64,000 nucleotides of DNA from Paenibacillus phyllosphaerae. GTDB lineage: Bacteria > Bacillota > Bacilli > Paenibacillales > Paenibacillaceae. Location of the stretch: contig NZ_JACHXK010000014.1 of assembly GCF_014192105.1 (NCBI RefSeq), positions 122,343 to 186,342 of the forward strand, written 5' to 3'. The translations under genes and the position numbers were made by a program. The notes below the pieces were generated by a model. The model made no database searches and had not been told where the DNA came from. It saw nothing but the letters and a program-made list of their open reading frames with translations. Numbering within the stretch: the first letter of the stretch is position 1; each line of letters opens with the position of its first letter. Shown one piece after another: positions 16,323 through 25,631 of this stretch.

Positions 16323-17375
16323 TTAAACCTCTCGATTTTTGCGCATTTCGCCCGGCGCGACGCCGTAATGTTTCTTGAATACCCGGTAGAAGTACGTAAC
16401 GTCCTCGTAGCCGATCATCTCGGCGACCGCTTTGATCGACAGCTGCTCGTCTAGCAGCCATACCTTAGCTTTCTCCATTCGCAGCCCCAGAATGTAGTCC
16501 GTCAGGTTGCGTCCGAACTCTTGCTTGAACACCTTGCTTAAGTACTCCTTGCTGACGAAGAATGCCTTGGCCAGCTGCTCGAGCGACAGATTCTCCGCAA
16601 AATGCCGTTCGATGTACTGACGCACGTCCTCGAGGTTGAGCTTGTTCTTATACTTCCGGCTGGCGATCAACTGTTCCAACGCGTGCCGGTACTGCTCCTT
16701 GATGAAGTCGACCGCCTTCCCGGCCGTCGAGAACACCTCGCTCCCGGCAGCAGCCCGTTCATCGTCCGGCAGCGAGTTGGCATTCATCATATCCTTTAGC
16801 GCCAGCAGCAGATCCGTGACGACCCGCTCCAGATGCGCAGGCTGCGCAAGCGCCTCGCCAAGGTCGGCCTTGAGCAGTTCCAGCACATGCTCGATCCCTG
16901 CCAGATTCAGCTCGTTAAAATGCCGGTGCAGCAGCTGTCTGGCCGAAGCGATGGCACGCGACAGCTCGAGAGGCAGCGCTCTGCTCTGCGTTGCGGCCGC
17001 CAAATCCGCCGCGCACTTCTGCAGAATCGTATTAAGCTCCTTCGGATCGATCGGCTTGAGCAAGTAATCGACCGCCCGATAGCGGATCGCCTGCTTCATA
17101 TAATTGAAATCGTCATAGCCGCTAATGACGATCATTCGGACCGCGGGGAAGCGCACATGCATCTGCTCCATCAACTGAACGCCGTCCATGCCGGGCATCC
17201 GCATATCGGTAATGACGATGTCCGCGCGCGTCTCCTCCACCAGCTTCAGCGCCGCCTCGCCGTCTTCCGCTTCGCCTACGATCTGCAAGCCTAGCTGCTC
17301 CCACTGTCCGAACGTGCGGATCAGATCGCGATTCCACTGCTCGTCATCGACCAGAATGACTTTATACGACGTCAA
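16323..17375 (-). CDS. AraC-type response regulator (YesN-like)
   Basis: 350 residues: receiver domain (about 1-120) with the phosphorylated Asp in DIVITDMRMPGMDG and conserved Lys in LLKPID; a variable middle; and two AraC helix-turn-helix units at the C-terminus (about 250-348, LAKAFFVSKEYLSKVFKQEFGRN and IGYEDVTYFYRVFKKHYGVAPGE). The start is a TTG whose codon overlaps the kinase stop by 4 bp, with GGAGAGG upstream. It should activate the adjacent importer operon once phosphorylated by the kinase encoded just before it. Confidence 0.92.
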   Translation of the reverse strand: MTSYKVILVDDEQWNRDLIRTFGQWEQLGLQIVGEAEDGEAALKLVEETRADIVITDMRMPGMDGVQLMEQMHVRFPAVRMIVISGYDDFNYMKQAIRYRAVDYLLKPIDPKELNTILQKCAADLAAATQSRALPLELSRAIASARQLLHRHFNELNLAGIEHVLELLKADLGEALAQPAHLERVVTDLLLALKDMMNANSLPDDERAAAGSEVFSTAGKAVDFIKEQYRHALEQLIASRKYKNKLNLEDVRQYIERHFAENLSLEQLAKAFFVSKEYLSKVFKQEFGRNLTDYILGLRMEKAKVWLLDEQLSIKAVAEMIGYEDVTYFYRVFKKHYGVAPGEMRKNREV

Positions 17376-19162
17376 GCTTCCTCTCCTCCAATTCCGTGCG
17401 GAATCCGAACGGTTACGACCGTCCCGATTCCGGCTTCGCTATCTACCTTAATGCCATATTCATCGCCAAAATGCATCTTCAGACGGGACGCCACATTGTT
17501 GAGCCCGATTCGTTCGCCGTGCGTCCACACTTGGCCGCGATAACTCGATAGGCGCTCCCTCAGATCGGTCAGCCGCTTCGGCGGCATGCCCGCCCCGTTG
17601 TCACGAATCTGGATCACCACATCGTCCATCACGACCGCTGCCGTGACGCTTAGTTCCCAGCTGCCCTTCTTCGTCTCCAAGCCATGCATGAATGCATTCT
17701 CGACGATCGGCTGCAGCGTCAGCTTGGGCAGCAAGCTGCGCATGGCCGCTTCCTCCACGTCAAGCGTATAGCGCAGCCGGCTTGTATAACGCTTCTCCTG
17801 TATGAGCATGTAATTATTCAGGTGGCCGATCTCCGCCTTCAGCATCGCCAGATCGCCCGGCTCGCGAATGACGTAGCGGAACATATCGCTTAAAGAACGG
17901 ATAACTTCATAGCTCTCGGCCGGCTGCTTGGAGAACACCATACTGCCGATGAGCTGCAGCGTATTTTGCAGAAAATGCGGGTTGATCTGCGCCTGCAGCG
18001 CTTTGAGTTCCGCCGTCTTCCGCTCCAGATTGATGCTGTATTCAACCTTGATATGTTCGCGGATGCGCGCGGCCATCTGCTGCAGCCGGTTCTCGAGCAG
18101 ACCGATCTCGTCCACCCGCTTCACGAGCGTCTTCTCTTGCTCGCGGATCAGATTGAGGCCCTGCATCGATCTGGCCAAAGTCACGATCGGCCTTGCCGTC
18201 TTCCACGCGATTGCAAAAGCAATGAATAGCGATACCGCTGCGGAGATAATGCCGATGATCAAGCCATAGCGCGCGGTCGACCGGGCGCTATGATCGATTA
18301 CGCCGGCGGGAATGATAGTAACTAACTTGAGCCCCACCGGGTCGATCGTATTCGTGAACACGTACGAGTGTGTAGTCTGCACATATCCTGGACCTTCGGT
18401 CTGCTTCGCAATAACGGCCGTCACCTCATCCGATGCCTCCACGCCGGAAGGGTTGTAGAGAATGCGGCCGTCGCTGTCTGCGATGAGAACCGCCTGATCT
18501 TCGCCCCGCCCCAGCAGATCGAGTGTCTGATCGAATATGCCCCACTGCACCGTCAAAGCGATGCCGCCAAGCTTCTCTTGGTTCTCGAACCGGTTGATGC
18601 TGCGGATCAGGCGGAAACGGCCCTCATCTTCGGAAGAATTATCGATGCTGAAATCTTTGTTCTCCTCGAACAGATTCGCGTAGATCGGCGGAATTTCGCT
18701 TACCGTATCGATATCGCTCTGGCTGGCGTTGACGGTAATGAGGGAGCTGCGCCCTTTGAGGTACATCTCCACCCCGATCACATGATTGCCCGCCGTATAG
18801 AACAAGCTCGTGAGCGTGTCGAGTATCGTGCGCTGCGCCGCGAAGTCGAGCGGCTCCTGCGCGTCATCGACCGGCATAAGATAAGCATTCATGCTCGGAC
18901 TGATCAGCATCGTGTAGATGAGATTGTTCAGCTGCGCGAACTGATCGCCCAAGTAGACGCCGGTCCATTTCATGTTGGATAAGTTCGTATCGATCACTTC
19001 CGCTTCGATCGTCCGCCGGTTATTCTCCGCCGCAAGCACGGTGACGGCGAGCGTCGGGATCACCGACAGCAGGATCATCGTCAAGATAAGCCGGTTGCGG
19101 ATGCTGCGCCGGAACGGATCGATGACCGAGCGCCAGAGCTTGCCTATTGCCATTCCTTGCAC
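17372..19162 (-). CDS. Membrane sensor histidine kinase (YesM-like)
   Basis: 596 residues. Two membrane helices (about 20-40 and 295-320) flank an extracellular Cache-like sensor domain. A HAMP linker, a His_kinase domain (QINPHFLQNTL, His in the NPHF motif) and an HATPase_c domain (NAFMHGLE N-box; IRDNGAGMP) follow. The start is probably the GTG at 19162 (GGAG with 6-nt spacing); an ATG at 19153 is possible. It likely senses an extracellular sugar or the loaded binding protein and signals to the overlapping response regulator. Confidence 0.9.
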   Translation of the reverse strand: MQGMAIGKLWRSVIDPFRRSIRNRLILTMILLSVIPTLAVTVLAAENNRRTIEAEVIDTNLSNMKWTGVYLGDQFAQLNNLIYTMLISPSMNAYLMPVDDAQEPLDFAAQRTILDTLTSLFYTAGNHVIGVEMYLKGRSSLITVNASQSDIDTVSEIPPIYANLFEENKDFSIDNSSEDEGRFRLIRSINRFENQEKLGGIALTVQWGIFDQTLDLLGRGEDQAVLIADSDGRILYNPSGVEASDEVTAVIAKQTEGPGYVQTTHSYVFTNTIDPVGLKLVTIIPAGVIDHSARSTARYGLIIGIISAAVSLFIAFAIAWKTARPIVTLARSMQGLNLIREQEKTLVKRVDEIGLLENRLQQMAARIREHIKVEYSINLERKTAELKALQAQINPHFLQNTLQLIGSMVFSKQPAESYEVIRSLSDMFRYVIREPGDLAMLKAEIGHLNNYMLIQEKRYTSRLRYTLDVEEAAMRSLLPKLTLQPIVENAFMHGLETKKGSWELSVTAAVVMDDVVIQIRDNGAGMPPKRLTDLRERLSSYRGQVWTHGERIGLNNVASRLKMHFGDEYGIKVDSEAGIGTVVTVRIPHGIGGEEA

Positions 19163-19236
19163 GCGCCTCTCCGAGTCTTTGTATATGACAACAAACGCCC
19201 CCCTATTGCGCGAGAGACGTCTGGTTCATTGCTTAT

Positions 19237-20580
19237 TTAAGCTTGAGGCAATCTTATCGTATGGAACGACTCCGGCTCAAGTTCGAAGGCATAGGCCTCT
19301 TCACCGGCCGAGAGCGTAAGCGTCCGCGTGTCCTTGAACGGATTCGCCAGGACGATAACCCGATCTCCGTCAGGCAGCTGGTAGGCCACCGCATGGCCGG
19401 ACCATGGTCCGCGCAGTCCGATTCGCCGAGAGCCCGGCGCTACCGCATGGGCAAAATGCTTCATGACGTAGTATTCCGGATTATGCACCGCTTGACGCGT
19501 CGCCGGATCGACCGTAATCATCGCGTTCTGCTCCCAGCCCCATGTGCTGCGCCCCTTCGGTTCCAGGGCCATATTCCAGTACACATAGGCGTTCACGCCG
19601 TTGGTGAAGTAGTGCTGGTACAGGTTGAACACGTATTTGGCATAGTCCCACGTATTGTTGCCGTCGCCGCATTCGTTCTCGGTCTGCATATAGCGCAGCT
19701 CCGGATAGCTCTGGACGGTACGCTGGATCGCGTACTTGCCGGCCCATTGGTAGCCGACGCCTTTGACATACTTATACGCCTCCGGATCGCTGAGCACGAC
19801 GGCCGCGAACACGTCATAATCCGAAGTCGTCTTCTTGATCAGTTCCTGCCAAGGATCCGGCGCATTGATCGTCCCGAGCCAAATCTCGGTCGCAAGCCCG
19901 TGTTTCTCGAAGGCAGGACCGAGGTAATCGCGAATGAACTCCTTCAGCTGCTCGCCCGTCCAGAGACAGGAAGGGAATTTCTGATCGGCCGCGACTTCAT
20001 TCTGCACATGAATCTGATGGATCGTAATGCCTTCTTCCGCATACGCCTGCACGAACTTGACGAAGTACAGCGCGTAAGCCTCCAGTACTTCCTTCTCCCA
20101 GCGCAGCGTGCCGTAGTTATAAGCTTTCGGGAACTTCATCCACGTCGGCGGACTCCATGGCGAAGCGAACAGCTTGAGTTCCGGGTTGCGTTTCAGCGCC
20201 TCTCGAATGTATGGAATCAAGTGCTTCAGGTCCCGTTCGATCGAGAAATGTTCCATCGCGTAATCACCGTCATGCTCATTGTGGCTGTACCATTCCAACG
20301 CATAGTCGCTCGCGCCGATCGGCAGACGGCAAACGCTGAAGCGATGATCGCCCTCGGGATGGAACAGCGCATCAAGCACGGATTCCCTGTCTTCGTCCGT
20401 CAAATGCTGCAGCGCCGTATAGCCAAGTTCATTGAAGCAGCCGCCGAAGCCTTCGATCAGCTGATAGACCTCGCTTGTGAGCTCCAGATTGGCCGCCCCC
20501 GCGGCCGCTGCTTGCGTTGGTTGTTGCGCGACCCATTGCGCGTTCTCCGTGCTTGATACCCATTGAATCGATCTGCTCAT
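19237..20580 (-). CDS. GH30 glycoside hydrolase
   Basis: 447 residues without a signal peptide. A (beta/alpha)8 barrel (about 30-375) is followed by the small beta domain typical of GH30. Diagnostic stretches are EGFGGCFNELGYTAL near the N-terminus, IHVQNEVAA (acid/base Glu) and RYMQTENECGDGNN (nucleophile Glu). The family includes beta-1,6-glucanases, beta-1,6-galactanases, beta-xylosidases and glucosylceramidases; subfamily cannot be settled by eye. Next to a GH42 locus, an intracellular enzyme on beta-1,6-linked galactose or glucose oligomers is reasonable. The start follows GGAGGG. It is read away from a divergent AraC gene, its probable regulator. Confidence 0.88.
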   Translation of the reverse strand: MSRSIQWVSSTENAQWVAQQPTQAAAAGAANLELTSEVYQLIEGFGGCFNELGYTALQHLTDEDRESVLDALFHPEGDHRFSVCRLPIGASDYALEWYSHNEHDGDYAMEHFSIERDLKHLIPYIREALKRNPELKLFASPWSPPTWMKFPKAYNYGTLRWEKEVLEAYALYFVKFVQAYAEEGITIHQIHVQNEVAADQKFPSCLWTGEQLKEFIRDYLGPAFEKHGLATEIWLGTINAPDPWQELIKKTTSDYDVFAAVVLSDPEAYKYVKGVGYQWAGKYAIQRTVQSYPELRYMQTENECGDGNNTWDYAKYVFNLYQHYFTNGVNAYVYWNMALEPKGRSTWGWEQNAMITVDPATRQAVHNPEYYVMKHFAHAVAPGSRRIGLRGPWSGHAVAYQLPDGDRVIVLANPFKDTRTLTLSAGEEAYAFELEPESFHTIRLPQA

Positions 20581-20658
20581 ATCGTTAACCCTCCGCGTTC
20601 GGATTTGGACTCGTCACATCTTGCACATCATTGTCCTTTATTATAAATTGGGTCCAAC

Positions 20659-20674
20659 GGACAAGCGATTGTCC
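20659..20674. promoter_or_regulatory. Palindrome between GH30 and the divergent AraC gene
   Basis: GGACAA-GCGA-TTGTCC is a perfect 6-4-6 inverted repeat midway in the 134-bp divergent intergenic region. It is a candidate operator for the AraC regulator or another factor. Part of the motif (GTCCAA) occurs twice more nearby. Confidence 0.45.
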
Positions 20675-20714
20675 AAACCACGTGGAATTTACCCAAATCC
20701 AAGGCAGGGATACG

Positions 20715-21614
20715 ATGAACAAACCAAGCTACCCCGATTGGCAGCATCAGGTGCAGTGGCTGCCCGCGATCGATTGGAACGTCAAGCTGTTCGGCGGGCA
20801 CGAACGCGCCGTTGATCGACATTGGGCAATGCCTCAAGAATCCCACATCGGGTTCGAAATTATCCTCGTCCTGGAAGGCAGCCAGGAAACCGTAATGGGC
20901 GGTACCCGGTACATCCTGCACGCGAACGATATCATCTTGATCCCGCCGGGCATTACGCATAGGAATCGATGCGAATCCGACCAAGGCATGCGCTACTTCT
21001 GCGTCCATTTCAACGTCGATGATCCCCACTTCCGGCAGGAGATGATCAAGCACAACCGTATCATCTTCCGCAGCGGAACGGCTGAGAATGTCCGGCTCCG
21101 TTCGTTACTGGACCACTGGCTGCTCATGGTTCGGCGCGGCGGCGGACATTCGACCGAAGATCGCTTCCGTCTGCAGGCCCAGTTGTTCGAGCTGCTCGGA
21201 ATGCTCGCCAGCTTCTCCATTCCCGCGGATGCGCAGCAAGCCGAGCCTGCCGCGCCGGCCTCCGTCCAATATGCCAAGGCGATCGCCGAAGCCATGAAGG
21301 CGCAATTCAATCCGCATCAGCTCGACCGGAGCGAGTCGCCGGATAACCGGGTCCGCATCGATCGGATTGCCGCTTCCTTGGGGATCAGCACCGGTTACGC
21401 GCTCGAGGTATTCCGCAAAGTGTACGGGTTATCGCCGCGGCAGTATTTGTCCGAGTTGAAGCTTCATGAAGCGAAAGTGCTTATCCAACAGCCCGATCTG
21501 TCGCTTAAGGAAATCGCGGAGCGGCTCGGTTATGCCCACCTGTCCCATTTTAGCCGCCAATTCAAGCGATGGACGGGCATGAGTCCGCTGCAATTCCGCG
21601 AGCAGGGTCGATAG
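20715..21614 (+). CDS. AraC family transcriptional regulator (cupin sensor type)
   Basis: 299 residues. The N-terminal half is a cupin-like ligand domain (HWAMPQESHIGFEIILVLEGSQE, then NDIILIPPGITHRN), and the C-terminal 100 residues hold the two AraC helix-turn-helix motifs (IAASLGISTGYALEVFRKVYG and IAERLGYAHLSHFSRQFKRWTG). I choose the ATG at 20715, preceded by GCAGGGA; a longer frame from 20631 runs through the promoter region. Divergent placement suggests it controls the GH30 gene in response to a sugar. Confidence 0.88.
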   Translation: MNKPSYPDWQHQVQWLPAIDWNVKLFGGHERAVDRHWAMPQESHIGFEIILVLEGSQETVMGGTRYILHANDIILIPPGITHRNRCESDQGMRYFCVHFNVDDPHFRQEMIKHNRIIFRSGTAENVRLRSLLDHWLLMVRRGGGHSTEDRFRLQAQLFELLGMLASFSIPADAQQAEPAAPASVQYAKAIAEAMKAQFNPHQLDRSESPDNRVRIDRIAASLGISTGYALEVFRKVYGLSPRQYLSELKLHEAKVLIQQPDLSLKEIAERLGYAHLSHFSRQFKRWTGMSPLQFREQGR

Positions 21615-21638
21615 CGCTCCGGTTAGTCAAGGACGCCA

Positions 21639-21675
21639 AATAGCGCCGCAGGGATCATAGCCCTGCGGCGCTATT
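21639..21675. terminator. Strong hairpin between convergent genes
   Basis: A perfect 15-bp stem (AATAGCGCCGCAGGG with its complement) with a 7-nt loop lies between the AraC gene and the convergent kinase gene. T-runs are weak on both sides, but its position argues for a bidirectional terminator. Confidence 0.65.
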
Positions 21676-21691
21676 CGGTATTTACCCGCTC

Positions 21692-23665
21692 TCAGTAGGG
21701 GAACCGGATTATTATTTGATAAGGCCGGCCTTCCGGCGACATGACTTCCAGCGTACCGCCGATCTGACGGACCCGCTCCAGCATATTGGTCAATCCGAAA
21801 CCGTAGGCTTCCCTCGCATAAGGCCGCCCGTCATTCCAAAGCGTGAATCGAACCTCCCCCTCGCCGGCTTGCAGCTCGTAATGAAAATACCCGGCAGCCC
21901 CATGGCGGATCCCGTTCGTCAGTCCCTCCTGAAGCGCATGGTAGAGCACTTTCTTCTGGATGAGACTCAGCTCGGGCAACTCGCCGATCTCCCTCTCGAT
22001 CATCACCCCCGCCGCCTGTTCCGTCCGGCATTCGAGGACGCGCATCGCGTCCGCCAAGTCATACGACTGGTTGGACAGCTTCATCATATGGACCGATTCG
22101 CGGATATCCTGAAGGCTCTTGCGGATCAGATCCGCCGAGAGATCCAGCTTCTCCAGCCCCCGTTCGTCCTGCTTGCGGATCAGCCGGGAAGCGGCGTCGA
22201 TCTGAAGGACGGTCGCCGTGAGCGTATGGCCGACGACATCATGGATATCGCCGGCAATCCGATTGCGCTCTTCGAGCACGAATAGTTCGGCCATCGCCTC
22301 CGACCGCTCTTGGATGGAATGTTCGAGCAGCCGGTTGGCCTTCTCCAGCTGGTCGGTACGCCGCTCCACCATCTGTTCGAGATGCAAGTTCAGCTGTTCG
22401 TGCTCATCCCGGATGCGGGCAATCCGCGTCACCATGGCCATGCCGATCGATAGGGCGAACAACAGGACGCCGAAGCCGGCCGCATTATCCATGAGGTACA
22501 TTTGCAACGTCGATGCGAAGGTCATCTCGTTCGCCGCAACACCCGGAACCAACATGTTGCTGACATGCAGAAACATGAATAACGTAACGCAGAATAGACC
22601 ACCGAGTATCCATCCCGTCTCTCTGTCCGGATTGTCCCGGTACCGCCTCACCATGTACCGTGCGGAAGTAATGAAGCTGATGACGAACATGGAGAGAATC
22701 AGATATCGATGTACGTCCAGGAACGTATAGTAGGGCAAGGTATAAGCCAATACCGTCAATAGCAAGGTGAGCATACCGTAGACGCCTGCCTGGACAAGAA
22801 AGATCCGCGGGCGCTCCTGCCCTGCAAAATGGTACAGAAACAGCATGAATGATCCCGTGCCGATAACCCCCGGAATGTCGCCCCAATAGATGACGAAATC
22901 CGGGATCGGCAAATACTGAATGGAGTCCGACCGCAGCAGGTGCGCGGCGGCGGCGCTGGCCGTCAGAAGGCCGAAGCCCAGGAAAGCATGGTCCTTGCGG
23001 GAACGCAAATAATAAAGAAAAGCCGCGACGGCGAGCAAGCCCAGGAAGAAGACGTAAATAAAATTGAACAGATCCCTCTTCACCATGGTGAGCAGGATCG
23101 ATTTGCCGTTGCCGATCTCGTACTGGCCGAAGCGCAGTCCTTCGAGCCTTGGCTCGGTTCGGATAAGGAGTTCCTTCATCTGACCGTTATTCGGCAATTG
23201 GGCCATCGACCACATGCGAGGATGCCGATAGGATTGCTCCTCCGGCTTTAAGCCCAGATAATGCTCACGGTCGATGTACACCTCGAAACTCGACTGTTTC
23301 TGTACCCAGATGACCGGATCGCGCAGCTGAGCAAGGAATGCCGGAATCTCCAGCTTAAGCCAGAATACCGCATGCCGGCTGCGGCCCTCCTCCGTATTCT
23401 GAGCTGCCCGTAAGGGCTGCCAATGTCCCGCCGTCACGACCGGTTTGCCCGCTTCCATCGGCAGGTCTCCCAGATGGACTTGCCATGGCTGTGATTCGTC
23501 CAAGTTTATGACGGAAGCTTCGTTCATCGTATCCGTTCTGCTCGGCTGCAGAATAGTAAATCCGACGATTCCGAAGATCAGCGTACTTATGAGGATAAAA
23601 GCCAGGAAGACCAAGAAGCGGGCCTTCACGATCGTTCCGACTGGTTTCGTATTGATTTGCACCAT
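21692..23665 (-). CDS. 7TMR-DISM sensor histidine kinase (HisKA_3 type)
   Basis: 657 residues. After an N-terminal membrane anchor comes an extracellular beta domain of the 7TMR-DISM type (about 50-180), seven membrane helices (about 190-410), a coiled coil (HEQLNLHLEQMVERRTDQLEKANRLLEHS) and a NarL/LiaS-type kinase core: RNRIAGDIHDVVGHTLTA carries the phosphorylated His, and QEGLTNGIRHG is the N-box. I choose the ATG at 23665, where GGAG stands upstream; the frame is open to 23881 but without a good site. Kinases of this class normally pair with a LuxR-type response regulator. None is adjacent, so it appears orphan here. Confidence 0.87.
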   Translation of the reverse strand: MVQINTKPVGTIVKARFLVFLAFILISTLIFGIVGFTILQPSRTDTMNEASVINLDESQPWQVHLGDLPMEAGKPVVTAGHWQPLRAAQNTEEGRSRHAVFWLKLEIPAFLAQLRDPVIWVQKQSSFEVYIDREHYLGLKPEEQSYRHPRMWSMAQLPNNGQMKELLIRTEPRLEGLRFGQYEIGNGKSILLTMVKRDLFNFIYVFFLGLLAVAAFLYYLRSRKDHAFLGFGLLTASAAAAHLLRSDSIQYLPIPDFVIYWGDIPGVIGTGSFMLFLYHFAGQERPRIFLVQAGVYGMLTLLLTVLAYTLPYYTFLDVHRYLILSMFVISFITSARYMVRRYRDNPDRETGWILGGLFCVTLFMFLHVSNMLVPGVAANEMTFASTLQMYLMDNAAGFGVLLFALSIGMAMVTRIARIRDEHEQLNLHLEQMVERRTDQLEKANRLLEHSIQERSEAMAELFVLEERNRIAGDIHDVVGHTLTATVLQIDAASRLIRKQDERGLEKLDLSADLIRKSLQDIRESVHMMKLSNQSYDLADAMRVLECRTEQAAGVMIEREIGELPELSLIQKKVLYHALQEGLTNGIRHGAAGYFHYELQAGEGEVRFTLWNDGRPYAREAYGFGLTNMLERVRQIGGTLEVMSPEGRPYQIIIRFPY

Positions 23666-23843
23666 CAAGTCAACTCCGGATGCTATGGATTGGCAATGCT
23701 TCACGCTCCTTCCATCATAACAGCTAGCCGCTGGCATGGGAGGTACGATTTTCATTAAATCCACAAAAATTGCAACCTGTTGTAACCTTTTCGAACCAAG
23801 GTGCGTCAGAAGGACAAATCGATTGAACAGATGAGAGGTGCGG

Positions 23844-24956
23844 ATGACGATGAACAAACGGAATTGGATGATTGCGATCACAGCTGCAGGGGTACTGACG
23901 ACGAGCGCCGTCGCAGGCGCAAGTTCGGTAGTCGAGAAGGTAAGCGGCCTTCTGCGCGGGGATGTGACGGTAACGGTGAACGGCGAGGAAACTTCGCTTC
24001 ACCCGGTATATATTAACGGCAAAGCGTACTTGCCGGTCCGCGATACGGCGGAAGCGCTCGGTTATGAATTGAGCTGGAGCGGCAAGCAGCTGCAGCTGAG
24101 CAATGCCGCCGAAGAGGAAGAAGCGGATCTTGCGACTATCTCCGGCGTAATCACGAGCGTTACGCCGACGGATGATGGCTATCGCTTGGATGTGATCGGC
24201 CACGGGACGAATACGTGGATCCTGCTGACCGCGGACAAAGATACGGTGCTGACCGATGCCGAAGGCAAGAAGCTGGCTGCTAAGGACTTGAAGGCAGGCA
24301 TGCAGATCATCGCCGAATACGGTCCGATCGTTGCGCTCAGCTACCCGGGCCAATCGCACGCGGCAACGATTCAAGTCCAGGCGCAGCGTCTCGTGAAAGA
24401 AGAACCGGTATACGCCGTTACGAAGACGGACGACGGCTGGCAAGTGCAATTCGCCGAGCTGAAGGACGGCGTGGAGACCCCAACGCTTACGCTCAATGCA
24501 GGCAAAGAAACGATGGTCGTTAACGCCGAAGGCCAGCCGGTAGACTGGTATCAGATCAAACCGGGCACGAAGGTTCGCGCTTACTATGGCCCGATTATGA
24601 CGAAGAGCCTCCCGCCGCAGAGCCCGCTGTACGTGCTCGTTGTACTGCAAGACATGCCTGACGCCGAGAGCGTGAAGGAATACCGCAGCCTCGCATGGAC
24701 TTTCGTGCCGGAAGAGCAGAAATCCCACCTGACGACCAAACAAGACGAAGCGCAAGTGGTGTATGCGGATGCCAACAGCGCGGGCATCTTGCCGGCAGAC
24801 GACAAGCAAAAGAAAGCGTTGGCTGAACTGGCCGCAAACGGCAGCAAAGTAATCGCGGTCACGTACAATACCGACCAGGATGCATTGCTCGGTCCGCTTA
24901 CGGTAGTCATCAACCCGGAAACCAAAGAATTGATCGGTTACTTCATGCGCATGTAA
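23844..24956 (+). CDS. Secreted copper amine oxidase N-like (stalk) domain protein
   Basis: 370 residues. A signal peptide is followed by a Cu_amine_oxidN1-type domain (about 45-95: VTVNGEETSLHPVYINGKAYLPVRDTAEALGYELSW), common in Paenibacillus extracellular proteins, where it acts as a cell-wall-associated beta module rather than an oxidase. The remaining 270 residues contain two similar beta segments (ISGVITSVTPTDDGYRLDVIG and later YAVTKTDDGWQVQFAE) with the shared phrase YGPI; no catalytic motif is recognised. The start could be 23844 or 23850; GAGAGG favours the former. It is divergent from the 7TMR-DISM kinase gene, so a regulatory link is possible but unproven. Confidence 0.8.
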   Translation: MTMNKRNWMIAITAAGVLTTSAVAGASSVVEKVSGLLRGDVTVTVNGEETSLHPVYINGKAYLPVRDTAEALGYELSWSGKQLQLSNAAEEEEADLATISGVITSVTPTDDGYRLDVIGHGTNTWILLTADKDTVLTDAEGKKLAAKDLKAGMQIIAEYGPIVALSYPGQSHAATIQVQAQRLVKEEPVYAVTKTDDGWQVQFAELKDGVETPTLTLNAGKETMVVNAEGQPVDWYQIKPGTKVRAYYGPIMTKSLPPQSPLYVLVVLQDMPDAESVKEYRSLAWTFVPEEQKSHLTTKQDEAQVVYADANSAGILPADDKQKKALAELAANGSKVIAVTYNTDQDALLGPLTVVINPETKELIGYFMRM

Positions 24957-24983
24957 CGATAGACAGAGCAAGAGGCTGTTCCA

Positions 24984-25015
24984 TAAGGGTTCAATTTCAC
25001 TCTTGTGAACCCTTA
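24984..25015. other. Inverted repeat downstream of the stalk-domain gene
   Basis: TAAGGGTTCA pairs with TGAACCCTTA across a 12-nt loop. It lies within a GC-poor stretch next to the insertion-sequence remnant and may be a leftover element end or a weak terminator. Confidence 0.4.
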
Positions 25016-25031
25016 ATAGCTCAATTGGAAC

Positions 25032-25075
25032 AAAAAAGTGATCGAGCAGGTCTTAACCTGCACGGTCACTTTTTC
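25032..25075. terminator. Bidirectional terminator
   Basis: AAAAAGTGA/TCACTTTTT forms the base and AGCAGGT/ACCTGC the upper helix. T-runs at both ends would stop transcripts from the stalk-domain gene and from the transposase remnant. Confidence 0.8.
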
Positions 25076-25079
25076 TATT

Positions 25080-25308
25080 TTATCCGTTCCAGCTTTTCGC
25101 TTGTAATGGCTGTGGCTTCTCCAAGCTAACGGAGATCTAGGCTATTACGTGCAGCCTCCTGTTTCTCGGCTTCTTCGATCGTCGCGAACAAAGTCTGCAC
25201 ATATTCTTGCAGCCTCATTTTATGTTTGATGACGGCCTTGCCCCAGACAAATGCGTACCGATTCGCATTGGCTTCAATCGATTTTAAAATTTGAAGGTTA
25301 ACCCCAAA
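25080..25308 (-). pseudogene. Remnant of an IS1182-family transposase
   Basis: Translating the minus strand here gives a fragment with the phrase KSIEANANRYAFVWGKA, followed by KHKMRLQEYVQTLFATIEEAEKQEAA. This IEANANRY-FVWGK signature is typical of IS1182 transposases. A TAG interrupts the frame at 25138-25140, after which AITSEKLERIK continues the likely homology before a final stop. Only about 75 codons of a roughly 450-codon gene survive, so this is a decayed relic. In the rest of the 675-bp gap (24957-25631) I see only hairpins and the promoter described below. Confidence 0.72.
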
Positions 25309-25546
25309 CGGAGCAGGTCAATGATTCTGGAGAAGCGCTAGCGGTCGCCTTTGTGAGGGGAATTCCCACTTTAGCCTATTCATTCAAGGAATCCCCGAAC
25401 AACAGCGAGCGGAAGAACATTTGACTGCACAGTGAATTTGGTAACCTATCCTGATTTAAAAAATGAACCGGGGCCGTCCCAACCGTCATCTTTGACTAGA
25501 AGATCCGACGCCTACCTTAGCTTAAGCGCATTCAGCCAACACTCAC

Positions 25547-25610
25547 TTGACACTGCCTTCGCATTCGTATACATTTGTATACACAACAACATTCGTATAC
25601 AATCGTATAC
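25547..25610 (+). promoter_or_regulatory. Promoter with four GTATAC operators
   Basis: TTGACA (25547-25552) and TACATT (25570-25575) form a sigma-A-like promoter with a 17-bp spacer. GTATAC occurs at 25567, 25577, 25595 and 25605. Each pair is spaced 10 bp, and the two pairs start 28 bp apart. The first pair covers the -10 region, so a repressor binding there would block the promoter of the His-rich protein and nitroreductase. Confidence 0.65.
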
Positions 25611-25631
25611 GGACGAAGGAGGACCACAACC

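Noticed and set aside
23724..24971. 415-codon frame opposite the stalk-domain gene
   Set aside because: The plus-strand protein has a signal peptide, a ribosome binding site and a recognisable domain, whereas the minus frame has none.
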